In this document: positions 56,895 through 64,000 of the stretch, in pieces
Position numbering within the stretch: the first letter of the stretch is position 1
Layout: each line of letters begins with the position of its first letter
NCBI RefSeq assembly: GCF_011764425.1
Contig: NZ_BLPF01000001.1
Span: 5,075,001 to 5,139,000 of the forward strand
Length of the DNA: 64,000 nt
DNA from: Phytohabitans houttuyneae
GTDB taxonomy: Bacteria; Actinomycetota; Actinomycetes; Mycobacteriales; Micromonosporaceae
Direction of reading: 5' to 3'
Made by a program: the position numbers and the translations under genes
The notes under the pieces: generated by a model
Databases searched by the model: none
What the model was told of the DNA's origin: nothing
The model's input: only the letters and a program-made list of their open reading frames with translations

Positions 56895-56928
56895 ATTTCG
56901 TTGCGAATTGGCTCTTCTGCAACGGAAT
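56895..56928. promoter_or_regulatory. Putative Lrp/AsnC operator, copy 2
   Basis: Near-perfect inverted repeat ATTTCGTTGC (56895-56904) / GCAACGGAAT (56919-56928) with a 14-nt spacer, in the divergent region between the regulator (start 56862) and potD (start 57011). Confidence 0.5.
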
Positions 56929-57010
56929 CCTTGTGACTTGGCATTACATCATGCCAGGATCAGGCGTCGGATCGTACGAAGCATTCTCGCGAACCACTCT
57001 GGAGCCGCAC

Positions 57011-58234
57011 ATGCGCCTCACACATAGCCCCCTGTCACCCGAGGCCTCCGCCGTGCTGTCGGCCACCAGGTTCTCACGGCGCACGCTCGTGCGCGGCGCG
57101 GCAGCCTCTGGCGCGCTGCTCACCACGGGCGGCCTGCTCACCGCGTGTGGCACCGAGGGCACCAAACAGTCCGAGGACAGCTGCGTCAGCGAGGACACCT
57201 CCAGCACGGACAAGAAGCTGGCCTTCTCCAACTGGCCACAATATATGGACGTCGATGAAAAGGATGAGTCGAAGCATCCCACGCTCATCGCGTTCCAGGA
57301 GAGCAGCGGCATCCAGGTCACCTACACCGAGGACGTCAACGACAACGACGAGTTCTTCGGCAAGGTGCAAAACCAGCTCTCCGGGTGCCAGCCCACCGAC
57401 CGCGACATCTTCGTCCTCACGGACTGGATGGCCGCCCGCATGATCCGGCTCGGCTGGCTGCAGAAGCTCAACAAGGCCAACATCCCCAACGTTCAGGCCA
57501 ACCTGCTGCGTTCGCTGCGCGCCCGCCCGTTCGACAAGGGCGACGAGTACGCGGTGCCGTGGCAGTCCGGCCTCACCGGCATCGCCTACAACGGCGACGT
57601 GACCGGCGAGGTGCGCACGATCGACGAGCTGCTCACCAAGCCGGAGCTCAAGGGCAAGGTCACGTTCCTGACCGAGATGCGCGACACGATGGGCCTGATG
57701 CTCCTGTCGAACGGGCACGACCCGAGCAACTTCACCGAGGCACAGTTCGACGACGCGCTGGAGAAGCTCAAGCGGGGTGTCTCTTCTGGACAGATCCGCA
57801 AGTTCACCGGCAACGACTACGCGACGGACCTCGCCAAGGGCGACATCGCGGCGTGCGTGGCGTGGTCCGGCGACGTGATCCAGCTTTCCGGCGAAAACGA
57901 GAAGATCAAGTTCGTCGCGCCGGACTCGGGGCTCATGCTCTGGTCGGACAACATGCTCGTGCCGAACAAGGCGGCCCACAAGGCCAACGCCGAGAAGCTC
58001 ATCGACTACTACTACGACCCGAGCGTGGCGGCTGAGCTCGCGGCGTACGTCAACTACATCTGCCCGGTGCAGGGCGCCCAAGAGAAGATCACGGACATCG
58101 ACCCCGACCTGGCGAAGAACCCGCTGATCTTCCCCGACGACGCGACGCTCGCCAAGACGAAGGTCTTCATGGCGCTCGACGAGGCGCAGGAGCGGTCGTA
58201 CTCCACGAAGTTCCAGCAGGCTATCGGGGCGTGA
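57011..58234 (+). CDS. potD: Spermidine/putrescine ABC transporter, binding lipoprotein
   Basis: A 407-residue PotD-like binding protein. The N-terminus is a twin-arginine plus lipobox signal (TRFSRRTLVRGAAASGA ... TTGGLLTACG). Mature features: LAFSNWPQYMDV, PTLIAFQESSGIQVTYTEDVNDNDEFFGKV, and YAVPWQSGLTGIAYN, all typical of the family. ATG 57011 is chosen to give this signal. It heads a tightly packed operon with potABC; the next gene begins 1 nt after its stop. Confidence 0.92.
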   Translation: MRLTHSPLSPEASAVLSATRFSRRTLVRGAAASGALLTTGGLLTACGTEGTKQSEDSCVSEDTSSTDKKLAFSNWPQYMDVDEKDESKHPTLIAFQESSGIQVTYTEDVNDNDEFFGKVQNQLSGCQPTDRDIFVLTDWMAARMIRLGWLQKLNKANIPNVQANLLRSLRARPFDKGDEYAVPWQSGLTGIAYNGDVTGEVRTIDELLTKPELKGKVTFLTEMRDTMGLMLLSNGHDPSNFTEAQFDDALEKLKRGVSSGQIRKFTGNDYATDLAKGDIAACVAWSGDVIQLSGENEKIKFVAPDSGLMLWSDNMLVPNKAAHKANAEKLIDYYYDPSVAAELAAYVNYICPVQGAQEKITDIDPDLAKNPLIFPDDATLAKTKVFMALDEAQERSYSTKFQQAIGA

Positions 58235-58235
58235 T

Positions 58236-59366
58236 ATGGCTGAAAAAGGCGAGCTGCAGCTGGTCAACCTGACAAAGCGTTTCGGGATCTTCACAGCGGT
58301 CGACGACCTCAGCCTCACGATCCCGGAGGGTGGGTTCTTCGCACTGCTGGGCGCGTCCGGCTGCGGCAAGACCACGACGCTGCGCATGGTGGCCGGGCTG
58401 GAGGAGCCGACGAGCGGCAAGGTGCTGCTCGGCGGCAAGGACATCAGCCGGCTCCGGCCGTACAAGCGGCCGGTCAACACCGTGTTCCAGAGCTATGCGC
58501 TCTTCCCGCACCTGGACGTCTTCGAAAACATCGCGTTCGGCCTGCGCCGCCGCGGCGTCGGCGACATCCGGGCGCAGGTCGAGCGCATGCTCGCCCTGGT
58601 GCAGCTGGAGGGCTTCGGCAAGCGCCGCCCCGCCCAGCTCTCCGGCGGGCAGCAGCAGCGGGTCGCGCTCGCCCGGGCCCTCATCAACCACCCGCAGGTG
58701 CTGCTGCTCGACGAGCCGCTCGGCGCACTCGACCTCAAGCTGCGGCGGCAGATGCAGATCGAGCTCAAGCGCATCCAGACCGAGGTCGGGCTGACCTTCG
58801 TGCACGTCACCCACGACCAGGAGGAGGCCATGACGATGGCCGACACGGTCGCGGTGATGAACGCGGGGCGGATCGAGCAGCTCGGCGCGCCGGCGGAGAT
58901 CTACGAGTTCCCGTCCACGCCGTTCGTCGCCAACTTCCTCGGCCAGTCCAACCTGCTCGCCGGAGAGGTGGCCGGCCGTTCCGGCCAGGAAGTGCTGGTT
59001 TCGGCGTACGGCTCGCGCTTCTCGGTGCCCGCGGACCGCTGCCGGGCCGTCGATGGAGACGTCTATCTGGGGGTACGGCCGGAGAAGCTGCACCTCGCCC
59101 CGAACACCGACTCGGTGCCCGCCGGCCACCAGTGGGTCACCGGGGTCGTCTCCGACTCCTCCTACGTCGGCGTGAGCACGCAGTACCTCGTCCGCACGCC
59201 CTGGGGCACCGAGGTCTCGGCGTTCGCGTCGAACGCCGGCGTGCTCGCCCAGGTGCCGGTCGGCGCGCAGGTCGTGGCGTACTGGCGGCCCGAGCACGCG
59301 TTCCTGCTCAGCCGCCAGGCCGGCGCGGGCGACGCCACCCAGCCCCTTCTGGAGTCCGTGTCGTGA
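58236..59366 (+). CDS. potA: Spermidine/putrescine ABC transporter ATPase
   Basis: A 376-residue ATP-binding subunit. Walker A GASGCGKTT, the signature LSGGQQQRVALARAL, Walker B VLLLDEPLGALD and the switch His in HVTHDQEEAMTMAD are intact. The C-terminal TOBE region is present (GVRPEKLHLAPNTD). It energises PotBC import. Co-transcribed with potD and potB. Confidence 0.94.
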   Translation: MAEKGELQLVNLTKRFGIFTAVDDLSLTIPEGGFFALLGASGCGKTTTLRMVAGLEEPTSGKVLLGGKDISRLRPYKRPVNTVFQSYALFPHLDVFENIAFGLRRRGVGDIRAQVERMLALVQLEGFGKRRPAQLSGGQQQRVALARALINHPQVLLLDEPLGALDLKLRRQMQIELKRIQTEVGLTFVHVTHDQEEAMTMADTVAVMNAGRIEQLGAPAEIYEFPSTPFVANFLGQSNLLAGEVAGRSGQEVLVSAYGSRFSVPADRCRAVDGDVYLGVRPEKLHLAPNTDSVPAGHQWVTGVVSDSSYVGVSTQYLVRTPWGTEVSAFASNAGVLAQVPVGAQVVAYWRPEHAFLLSRQAGAGDATQPLLESVS

Positions 59367-59391
59367 GCGAGCGAACCAACCCGGAGGCACA

Positions 59392-60303
59392 GTGAGTGTC
59401 GTCGGGCACATCGGCACCGCGGTCGGTCCACATGAGACACCGCCGCCGCCCCCGAGGAAGGGGCGGCGGCTCCTGCCGTACCTGCTGCTGCTCCCCGGCG
59501 GGCTGTGGCTGACCATCTTCTTCGCGGTACCCGCGGTGCAGCTCGCCGCCACCAGCCTGTACGACCCGGCCGGGTCGCTGCAGGAGGGGTACGCGATGAC
59601 GTGGGAGTTTGGCAACTACGTCGACGCGCTCTCCGCGTACTGGCCGCATTTCGTGCGCTCGCTCGTTTACGCGGGCATCGCCACGGTGCTGTGCCTGCTG
59701 CTTGGCTACCCGCTGGCGTACGCGATCGCGCAGAAGGCCACCCGCTTCAAAAACCTCATGCTCGTCTGCGTCATCGCGCCGTTCTTCACCAGCTTCCTCG
59801 TGCGCACGCTGGCCTGGAAGACGATCCTCTCGGACAACGGCGTCGTCGTCGGCACGCTGCGCGACATCGGCATCCTCGGCTCCGACGGCCGCCTGCTGGC
59901 CACGTCGACGGCCGTGGTGCTCGGCCTGACGTACAACTTCCTGCCGTTCATGGTGCTGCCGCTCTACGCGAGCCTCGACCGCCTCGACGGTCGGCTGCTG
60001 GAGGCGGCCAACGACCTGTACGCGAGCCCGGTGCGCGCGTTCACCAAGGTGACGCTGCCGCTATCGATGCCCGGCGTGGTGGCCGGCACCCTGCTCACGT
60101 TCATCCCCGCGGCGGGCGACTACATCAACGCGGAGCTGCTCGGCACGCCCAACCAGTACATGATCGGCAACGTGATCGACTCCGCCTTCCTCGTGCGGCT
60201 CGACTACCCGCAGGCGGCGGCGCTGTCGTTCATCCTGATGGCCGTGATCCTGGCGATGGTGTTCGTGTACGTGCGCCGCGCCGGAACGGACGAGGTGCTC
60301 TAG
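59392..60303 (+). CDS. potB: Polyamine ABC transporter permease, PotB type
   Basis: A 303-residue permease with six hydrophobic helices, and the ATPase-contact EAA loop (LLEAANDLYASPVRAFTKVTLPLSMPGVVAG). The N-terminus is Pro-rich. GTG 59392 follows CCGGAGGCAC. It forms the channel with PotC, whose ATG comes 2 nt after its stop. Confidence 0.92.
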   Translation: MSVVGHIGTAVGPHETPPPPPRKGRRLLPYLLLLPGGLWLTIFFAVPAVQLAATSLYDPAGSLQEGYAMTWEFGNYVDALSAYWPHFVRSLVYAGIATVLCLLLGYPLAYAIAQKATRFKNLMLVCVIAPFFTSFLVRTLAWKTILSDNGVVVGTLRDIGILGSDGRLLATSTAVVLGLTYNFLPFMVLPLYASLDRLDGRLLEAANDLYASPVRAFTKVTLPLSMPGVVAGTLLTFIPAAGDYINAELLGTPNQYMIGNVIDSAFLVRLDYPQAAALSFILMAVILAMVFVYVRRAGTDEVL

Positions 60304-60305
60304 CC

Positions 60306-61094
60306 ATGAAACTGGGGCGCTGGCTGTCCGACCACTGGGTGATGGGCGTGGGCGTGCTCGTCCTCGCCTACCTCTTCCTGCCCATCGCGGTGGTGATGGG
60401 CTTGTCGTTCAACGAGCCGTCGAGCCGCCTGTCGTACGACTTCAACAAGTTCACATTGGACAACTGGACCAACCCATGCGGTCCGGGCGACATGTGCGAC
60501 GCGGTCGTACGCAGCGTGCAGATCGGCTTCATCGCGACCGTCGGGGCGACCGTGCTCGGCACGCTGATGGCGTTCGCGCTGGTCCGCCACCGCTTCCGCG
60601 GCCGCGGCGCGACCAACCTGCTCATCTTCCTGCCGATGGCCACACCCGAAGTGGTGATGGGCTCGTCGCTGCTCGCCCTCTTCGTGGCGGGCGGGGTGTC
60701 GCTCGGCTTCTGGACGGTCGTCATCGCGCACGTGATGTTCTGCGTCTCGTTCGTCGTCGTCACCGTCAAGGCTCGACTGTCCGGACTGGACAGCCGGCTC
60801 GAGGAGGCGGCTATGGACCTGTACGCGAGCGAGTTCCAGACGTTCCGCAAGGTGACGCTGCCGCTGGTCTTCCCGGGCATCGTCGCGGCGGCGCTGCTCG
60901 CGTTCTCGCTGTCGTTCGACGACTTCATCATCACGAACTTCAACTCCGGCACCACCGTCACCTTCCCGATGTACGTCTGGGGCGCCGCCCAGCGGGGCAT
61001 CCCGCCGCAGGTGAACGTCGTCGGCACCGCCATGTTCCTGATCGCGCTGCTACTGGTGCTCAGCACGTCCGTACGCCGGAGGAAAACAGCGTGA
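60306..61094 (+). CDS. potC: Polyamine ABC transporter permease, PotC type
   Basis: A 262-residue permease partner of PotB: six hydrophobic helices and the EAA loop (LEEAAMDLYASEFQTFRKVTLPLVFPGIVAAALL), plus the family's FDDFIITNF. Its stop overlaps the start of the saccharopine-dehydrogenase-like gene. Confidence 0.93.
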   Translation: MKLGRWLSDHWVMGVGVLVLAYLFLPIAVVMGLSFNEPSSRLSYDFNKFTLDNWTNPCGPGDMCDAVVRSVQIGFIATVGATVLGTLMAFALVRHRFRGRGATNLLIFLPMATPEVVMGSSLLALFVAGGVSLGFWTVVIAHVMFCVSFVVVTVKARLSGLDSRLEEAAMDLYASEFQTFRKVTLPLVFPGIVAAALLAFSLSFDDFIITNFNSGTTVTFPMYVWGAAQRGIPPQVNVVGTAMFLIALLLVLSTSVRRRKTA

Positions 61095-62296
61095 TGCGCA
61101 TCCTGCTCGTCGGCGCCGGTGGCGTTGGCTCCGCCGCGGTGCCCATCGCCGCCCGGCGGTCGTTCTTCGAGGCGATGGTCGTGGCCGACTACGACGAAGG
61201 CCGGGCCGCCCGCGCCGTGTCCACCGTGGACGGCCGCTTCACAGCCGCCCGGGTCGACGCATCCTCGGCCGAGGCGGTGGCCGCGCTCTGCCGCGAGCAC
61301 CGCATCACCCACGTGCTCAACGCGGTCGACCCGCGCTTCGTCATGCCCATCTTCGAGGGGGCGTACGCCGCCGGCGCCGACTACCTCGACATGGCGATGT
61401 CGCTGTCCAAGCCACACCCGGAGCGGCCGCACGCGGACACCGGCGTGAAGCTCGGCGACGACCAGTTCGCCCAGGCCGAGCGGTGGGCGGCGAGCGGGCG
61501 GCTGGCGCTGGTCGGCATGGGCGTCGAGCCGGGGCTGTCCGACGTCTTCGCGCGGTACGCGGCCGACGAGCTCTTCAGCGAGATCGACGAGATCGGCGTG
61601 CGCGACGGGGCCAACCTCGTCGTGGACGGGTACGACTTCGCGCCGTCGTTCTCCATCTGGACCACCATCGAGGAGTGCCTCAACCCGCCGGTGATCTGGG
61701 AGGCCGGCAAGGGTTGGCACACCACCGAGCCGTTCTCCGAGCCGGAGGTCTTCGACTTTCCGGAGGGCATCGGCCCGGTCGAGTGCGTCAACGTCGAGCA
61801 CGAAGAGGTGCTGCTGATCCCGCGCTGGGTCGACGCCAAGCGGGTCACGTTCAAGTACGGGCTGGGCAGCGAGTTCATCGACGTGCTCCGTACCCTCCAC
61901 AAGCTGGGCCTGGACGGCACCGCACCCGTGCGGGTCGGCGGGGTCTCGGTGGCGCCGCGCGACGTGGTGGCCGCCTGCCTGCCCGACCCGGCGACGCTCG
62001 GCGACAGGATGCGGGGCAAGACGTGCGCCGGCACCTGGGTGCGCGGCACCGGCAAGTCCGGCGAGCCGCGCGCCGTGTACCTCTACCACGTGGTCGACAA
62101 TGAGTGGTCGATGCGCGAGTACGGTCACCAGGCCGTCGTGTGGCAGACCGCGATCAACCCGGTGGTGGCGCTCGAGCTGCTCGCCGCCGGCACGTGGTCG
62201 GGCACCGGCGTGCTGGGCCCGGAGGCTTTCCCGGCCCGGCCGTTCCTGGACCTGCTGACCGCGTACGGCTCGCCATGGGGGATGGAGGAGCGATGA
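61094..62296 (+). CDS. Saccharopine-dehydrogenase-like enzyme (carboxynorspermidine dehydrogenase family)
   Basis: A 400-residue NAD(P)-dependent dehydrogenase. The Rossmann start is MRILLVGAGGVGSAA; the centre has GMGVEPGLSDVFARYAADELF, and the C-terminal half has LPDPATLGDRMRGKTCAGTWVRGTGKSGEPRAVYLYH. Length and these segments follow the COG1748 branch containing carboxy(nor)spermidine dehydrogenases, rather than classical saccharopine dehydrogenase. The polyamine context suggests that it reduces an imine made from a diamine. ATG 61094; GTG 61091 is an alternative. Confidence 0.82.
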   Translation: MRILLVGAGGVGSAAVPIAARRSFFEAMVVADYDEGRAARAVSTVDGRFTAARVDASSAEAVAALCREHRITHVLNAVDPRFVMPIFEGAYAAGADYLDMAMSLSKPHPERPHADTGVKLGDDQFAQAERWAASGRLALVGMGVEPGLSDVFARYAADELFSEIDEIGVRDGANLVVDGYDFAPSFSIWTTIEECLNPPVIWEAGKGWHTTEPFSEPEVFDFPEGIGPVECVNVEHEEVLLIPRWVDAKRVTFKYGLGSEFIDVLRTLHKLGLDGTAPVRVGGVSVAPRDVVAACLPDPATLGDRMRGKTCAGTWVRGTGKSGEPRAVYLYHVVDNEWSMREYGHQAVVWQTAINPVVALELLAAGTWSGTGVLGPEAFPARPFLDLLTAYGSPWGMEER

Positions 62297-63291
62297 GGTA
62301 CGGCCCGATGTTCGGTCCGGACGTGACGTTTCTGGGCGTGGACCGGTGTGACCTCGGCGAGCCGTCGTCGTTCGCTGACGCCGACGTGGTCATCCTGGGC
62401 GCGCCCTTCGACGGCGGCACGACCAACCGTCCCGGCACCCGCTTCGGGCCGTCCGCCATGCGCCAGGCGTGCTACCTCGAGCACGACGGCAGCCGCCCGT
62501 CGCTCGCACTGCGCACGGACGGCCTGCGCGACCTGAAGGTGTACGACGCGGGCGACGTCGAGATGTTCAGCGGCGACATCGAGCGGGCACTCGGCGCGCT
62601 GGAGGAGGCCGTCGCCACCGTTGCCGCGGCGGGCGCGATCCCGCTGGTGCTCGGCGGCGACCACTCCATCACGCTCCCGGACGCCAAGGGCGTGGCCCGC
62701 CACCACGGGTACGGCCGCGTGTCCATGGTGCACTTCGACGCGCACGCCGACACGGGCGAGATCGAGTTCGGCTCGCTCTACGGCCACGGCCTCCCGATGC
62801 GCCGCCTCATCGAGTCCGGCGCGATCCGCGGCGACCGGTTCCTCCAAATTGGACTGCGCGGCTACTGGCCCGGCCCTACGGTGCTGGACTGGATGGCCGA
62901 GCAGCGCATGCGCTCGTACGAGATGAGCGAGATCGTGGCCCGCGGCGTCGACGAATGCTTGAGCGAGGCGTTCACGACAGCGGTCGACGAGTGCGAGGGC
63001 GTGTTCCTGTCGGTCGACATCGACGTGGTCGACCCCGGCATGGCGCCCGGCACCGGCACTCCCGAGCCCGGCGGCCTCACGGCCCGGCAACTGCTGGACG
63101 CCGTACGCCGCTGCTGCCTTGAGCTACCCATCGTGGGCGTCGACGTCGTGGAGGTCTCGCCGCCGTACGACCACGCGGACATCACCGCCTACCTCGGCAA
63201 CCGCGTGGTGCTCGAAGCCCTGTCGGCGGTCGCCCGCCGCCGCTCCGGCGAGCCCTGGGACCCGAGCCAACCCCTGCTCGACGGCCGCTGA
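62293..63291 (+). CDS. speB: Agmatinase / ureohydrolase
   Basis: A 332-residue ureohydrolase hydrolysing agmatine to putrescine and urea. The Mn-binding residues are complete: GGDHS, FDAHADTG (His/Asp ligands) and SVDIDVVDPGMAPGTGTPEPGG. Arginase and formiminoglutamase relatives share this core; the polyamine setting favours agmatinase or another guanidino substrate. The ATG overlaps the upstream stop (GATGAGG). Confidence 0.88.
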   Translation: MRYGPMFGPDVTFLGVDRCDLGEPSSFADADVVILGAPFDGGTTNRPGTRFGPSAMRQACYLEHDGSRPSLALRTDGLRDLKVYDAGDVEMFSGDIERALGALEEAVATVAAAGAIPLVLGGDHSITLPDAKGVARHHGYGRVSMVHFDAHADTGEIEFGSLYGHGLPMRRLIESGAIRGDRFLQIGLRGYWPGPTVLDWMAEQRMRSYEMSEIVARGVDECLSEAFTTAVDECEGVFLSVDIDVVDPGMAPGTGTPEPGGLTARQLLDAVRRCCLELPIVGVDVVEVSPPYDHADITAYLGNRVVLEALSAVARRRSGEPWDPSQPLLDGR

Positions 63292-63344
63292 CCCTCGCAA
63301 TCTCTCGGCCTCAGGGCGGATGCGACCCAGGCGGCCTTCGAGAA

Positions 63345-63441
63345 AAGATCCAAACCCGAACAGATCCGGGCTACCGCGGCGCCCGCCGTGGTCCGGACCG
63401 TTGCTCCCGCGGCCTCACCGTCCGCGGTCGCCCAGCTCACC
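63345..63441 (+). repeat. R1 interspersed repeat, copy C
   Basis: AAGATCCAAACCCG, CTACCGCGGCG, GGTCCGGACCGTTGCTCCC, GCGGCCTCACCGTCCGCGG, CAGCTCACC. It lies just downstream of speB and opposite to the truncated copy G at the window end; between them is a transposase fragment. Confidence 0.75.
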
Positions 63442-63489
63442 TCAAAAGCTCGCTCCCGCGGAAGGCGCGGTGGCACCTCAGCGCTCCGG

Positions 63490-63935
63490 CTGGCGAGCGG
63501 GTTGTGATCGTGGCTTTGGTGATCGCGGCGTTGGCGGTTTCGGCTGGGCGGCGTGGCAGGCGACGTCGGTGAGGATGACCTCGGTGGCGTCGATCTGGTA
63601 GCAGTACCGCGGTCGGGCGTAGGTGAAACGCCGCCATGAGCTACGCGGTCGTTTGGCCGAGTTCCGGTCCGGCAAGTCGTATCGGGCCAGGACCCGGTTG
63701 ATGTCGACCGGGACGGTACCGCCCAGCCCGGAGTGCTGTGGGCGCTGATGCCGGCCAGCGCGTCGCGGATGTGGTCCGCGCCGTTGTCCGGGGCCAGGTC
63801 GACGCGGAGCTTGCAGATCCACGCGTCCAGCTCGGCGCAGGTCGTGGCGGCCCGCGATGCGGCCGCCGGGACCGTGGCCGCCACCGGCCCTCGGCCTCGA
63901 TCCGGTCCCGATGCCGCGCGTGGCCGCCGGTTGGA
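63490..63935 (-). pseudogene. IS481-type transposase remnant
   Basis: Decayed integrase-core sequence spread over three frames: DNGADHIRDALAGI and GWAVPSRST, then INRVLARYDLPDRNSAKRPRSSWRRF with TYARPRYCYQIDATEVILTD, then, after an internal deletion, ACHAA and AETANAAITKAT. The DDE residues and both ends are mostly gone. Frame changes lie near 63704 and 63545. It is flanked by inverted R1 copies C and G. Confidence 0.65.
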
Positions 63936-63965
63936 ACGGCGGAGCCGTTCCGGCAAAGCCGGCAA

Positions 63966-64000
63966 CCGCGGTGGGTGAGGCCGCAGCACCAACGGTCCGG
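63966..64000 (-). repeat. R1 repeat copy G, truncated by window end
   Basis: CGCGGTGGGTGAGGCCGCAG, then CACCAACGGTCCGG: the start of an R1 element in inverted orientation relative to copy C. Confidence 0.6.

Overview
The window is very GC-rich, densely coding DNA from a high-GC actinobacterium. Marker genes support this: a mycothiol-conjugate amidase (Mca), a WhiB regulator, DUF3499, DUF4307 and DUF5679 proteins, a TIGR03089 protein, an F420 biosynthesis set (fbiA, fbiB, cofGH/fbiC), GTG/TTG starts and leaderless -10 boxes. The gene mix looks most like Micromonosporaceae, but that family assignment is an inference. No rRNA, tRNA, CRISPR array or complete insertion sequence was found.

Layout. 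1-3.8 kb: an ABC1-type kinase (cut by the window edge) behind a TOMM/ThiF-like leader-binding protein whose upstream region holds three DnaA boxes, then a zinc-ribbon protein and an SprT-like metallopeptidase. 3.8-10 kb: amino-acid and housekeeping genes (metB, amidase, ilvA, greA, DUF4307, mca). 10-18.5 kb: a GGDEF-EAL protein, a flippase-like membrane protein, a broken two-component/ABC-2 locus and a DUF255 thioredoxin-fold protein. 18.5-22.2 kb: a degenerate asparagine-synthetase/CofE-like fusion and purK-purE. 23.2-31.2 kb: a giant zinc-ribbon membrane protein, a UDP-glucose dehydrogenase and an acyl-CoA dehydrogenase. 31.3-38.4 kb: DUF3499, a zincin-like protein, whiB and the F420 genes. 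38.6-48.8 kb: a secreted CE15-CBM2 glucuronoyl esterase, a mannose/glycosyltransferase operon, acetoacetyl-CoA synthetase and proline-rich membrane proteins. 49-53 kb: a siderophore-iron uptake set with an iron box. 52.9-63.3 kb: a polyamine uptake and catabolism cluster (oxidase, aminotransferase, Lrp regulator, potDABC, saccharopine-dehydrogenase-like enzyme, agmatinase). The end holds an eroded IS481-type transposase fragment.

How the genes work together. cofGH, fbiA and fbiB build coenzyme F420. The polyamine cluster would import putrescine or spermidine, make putrescine from agmatine, and transaminate or oxidise it under an Lrp/AsnC regulator; a shared inverted-repeat motif lies upstream of its divergent promoters. 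The iron set pairs an importer with a FhuF-type reductase, but its ATPase is not in the window.

The most unusual features are short repeats. A 62-nt palindrome-ended element occurs once between genes and once in frame inside cofGH. A separate, perfect 46-bp palindrome sits in frame inside another gene. A family of ~95-bp repeats (R1) and a related hairpin repeat (R2) fill the gaps between convergent genes. At least seven otherwise well-conserved genes carry a single-base loss, nearly always in or beside a G/C run, which looks more like sequencing error than gene decay.
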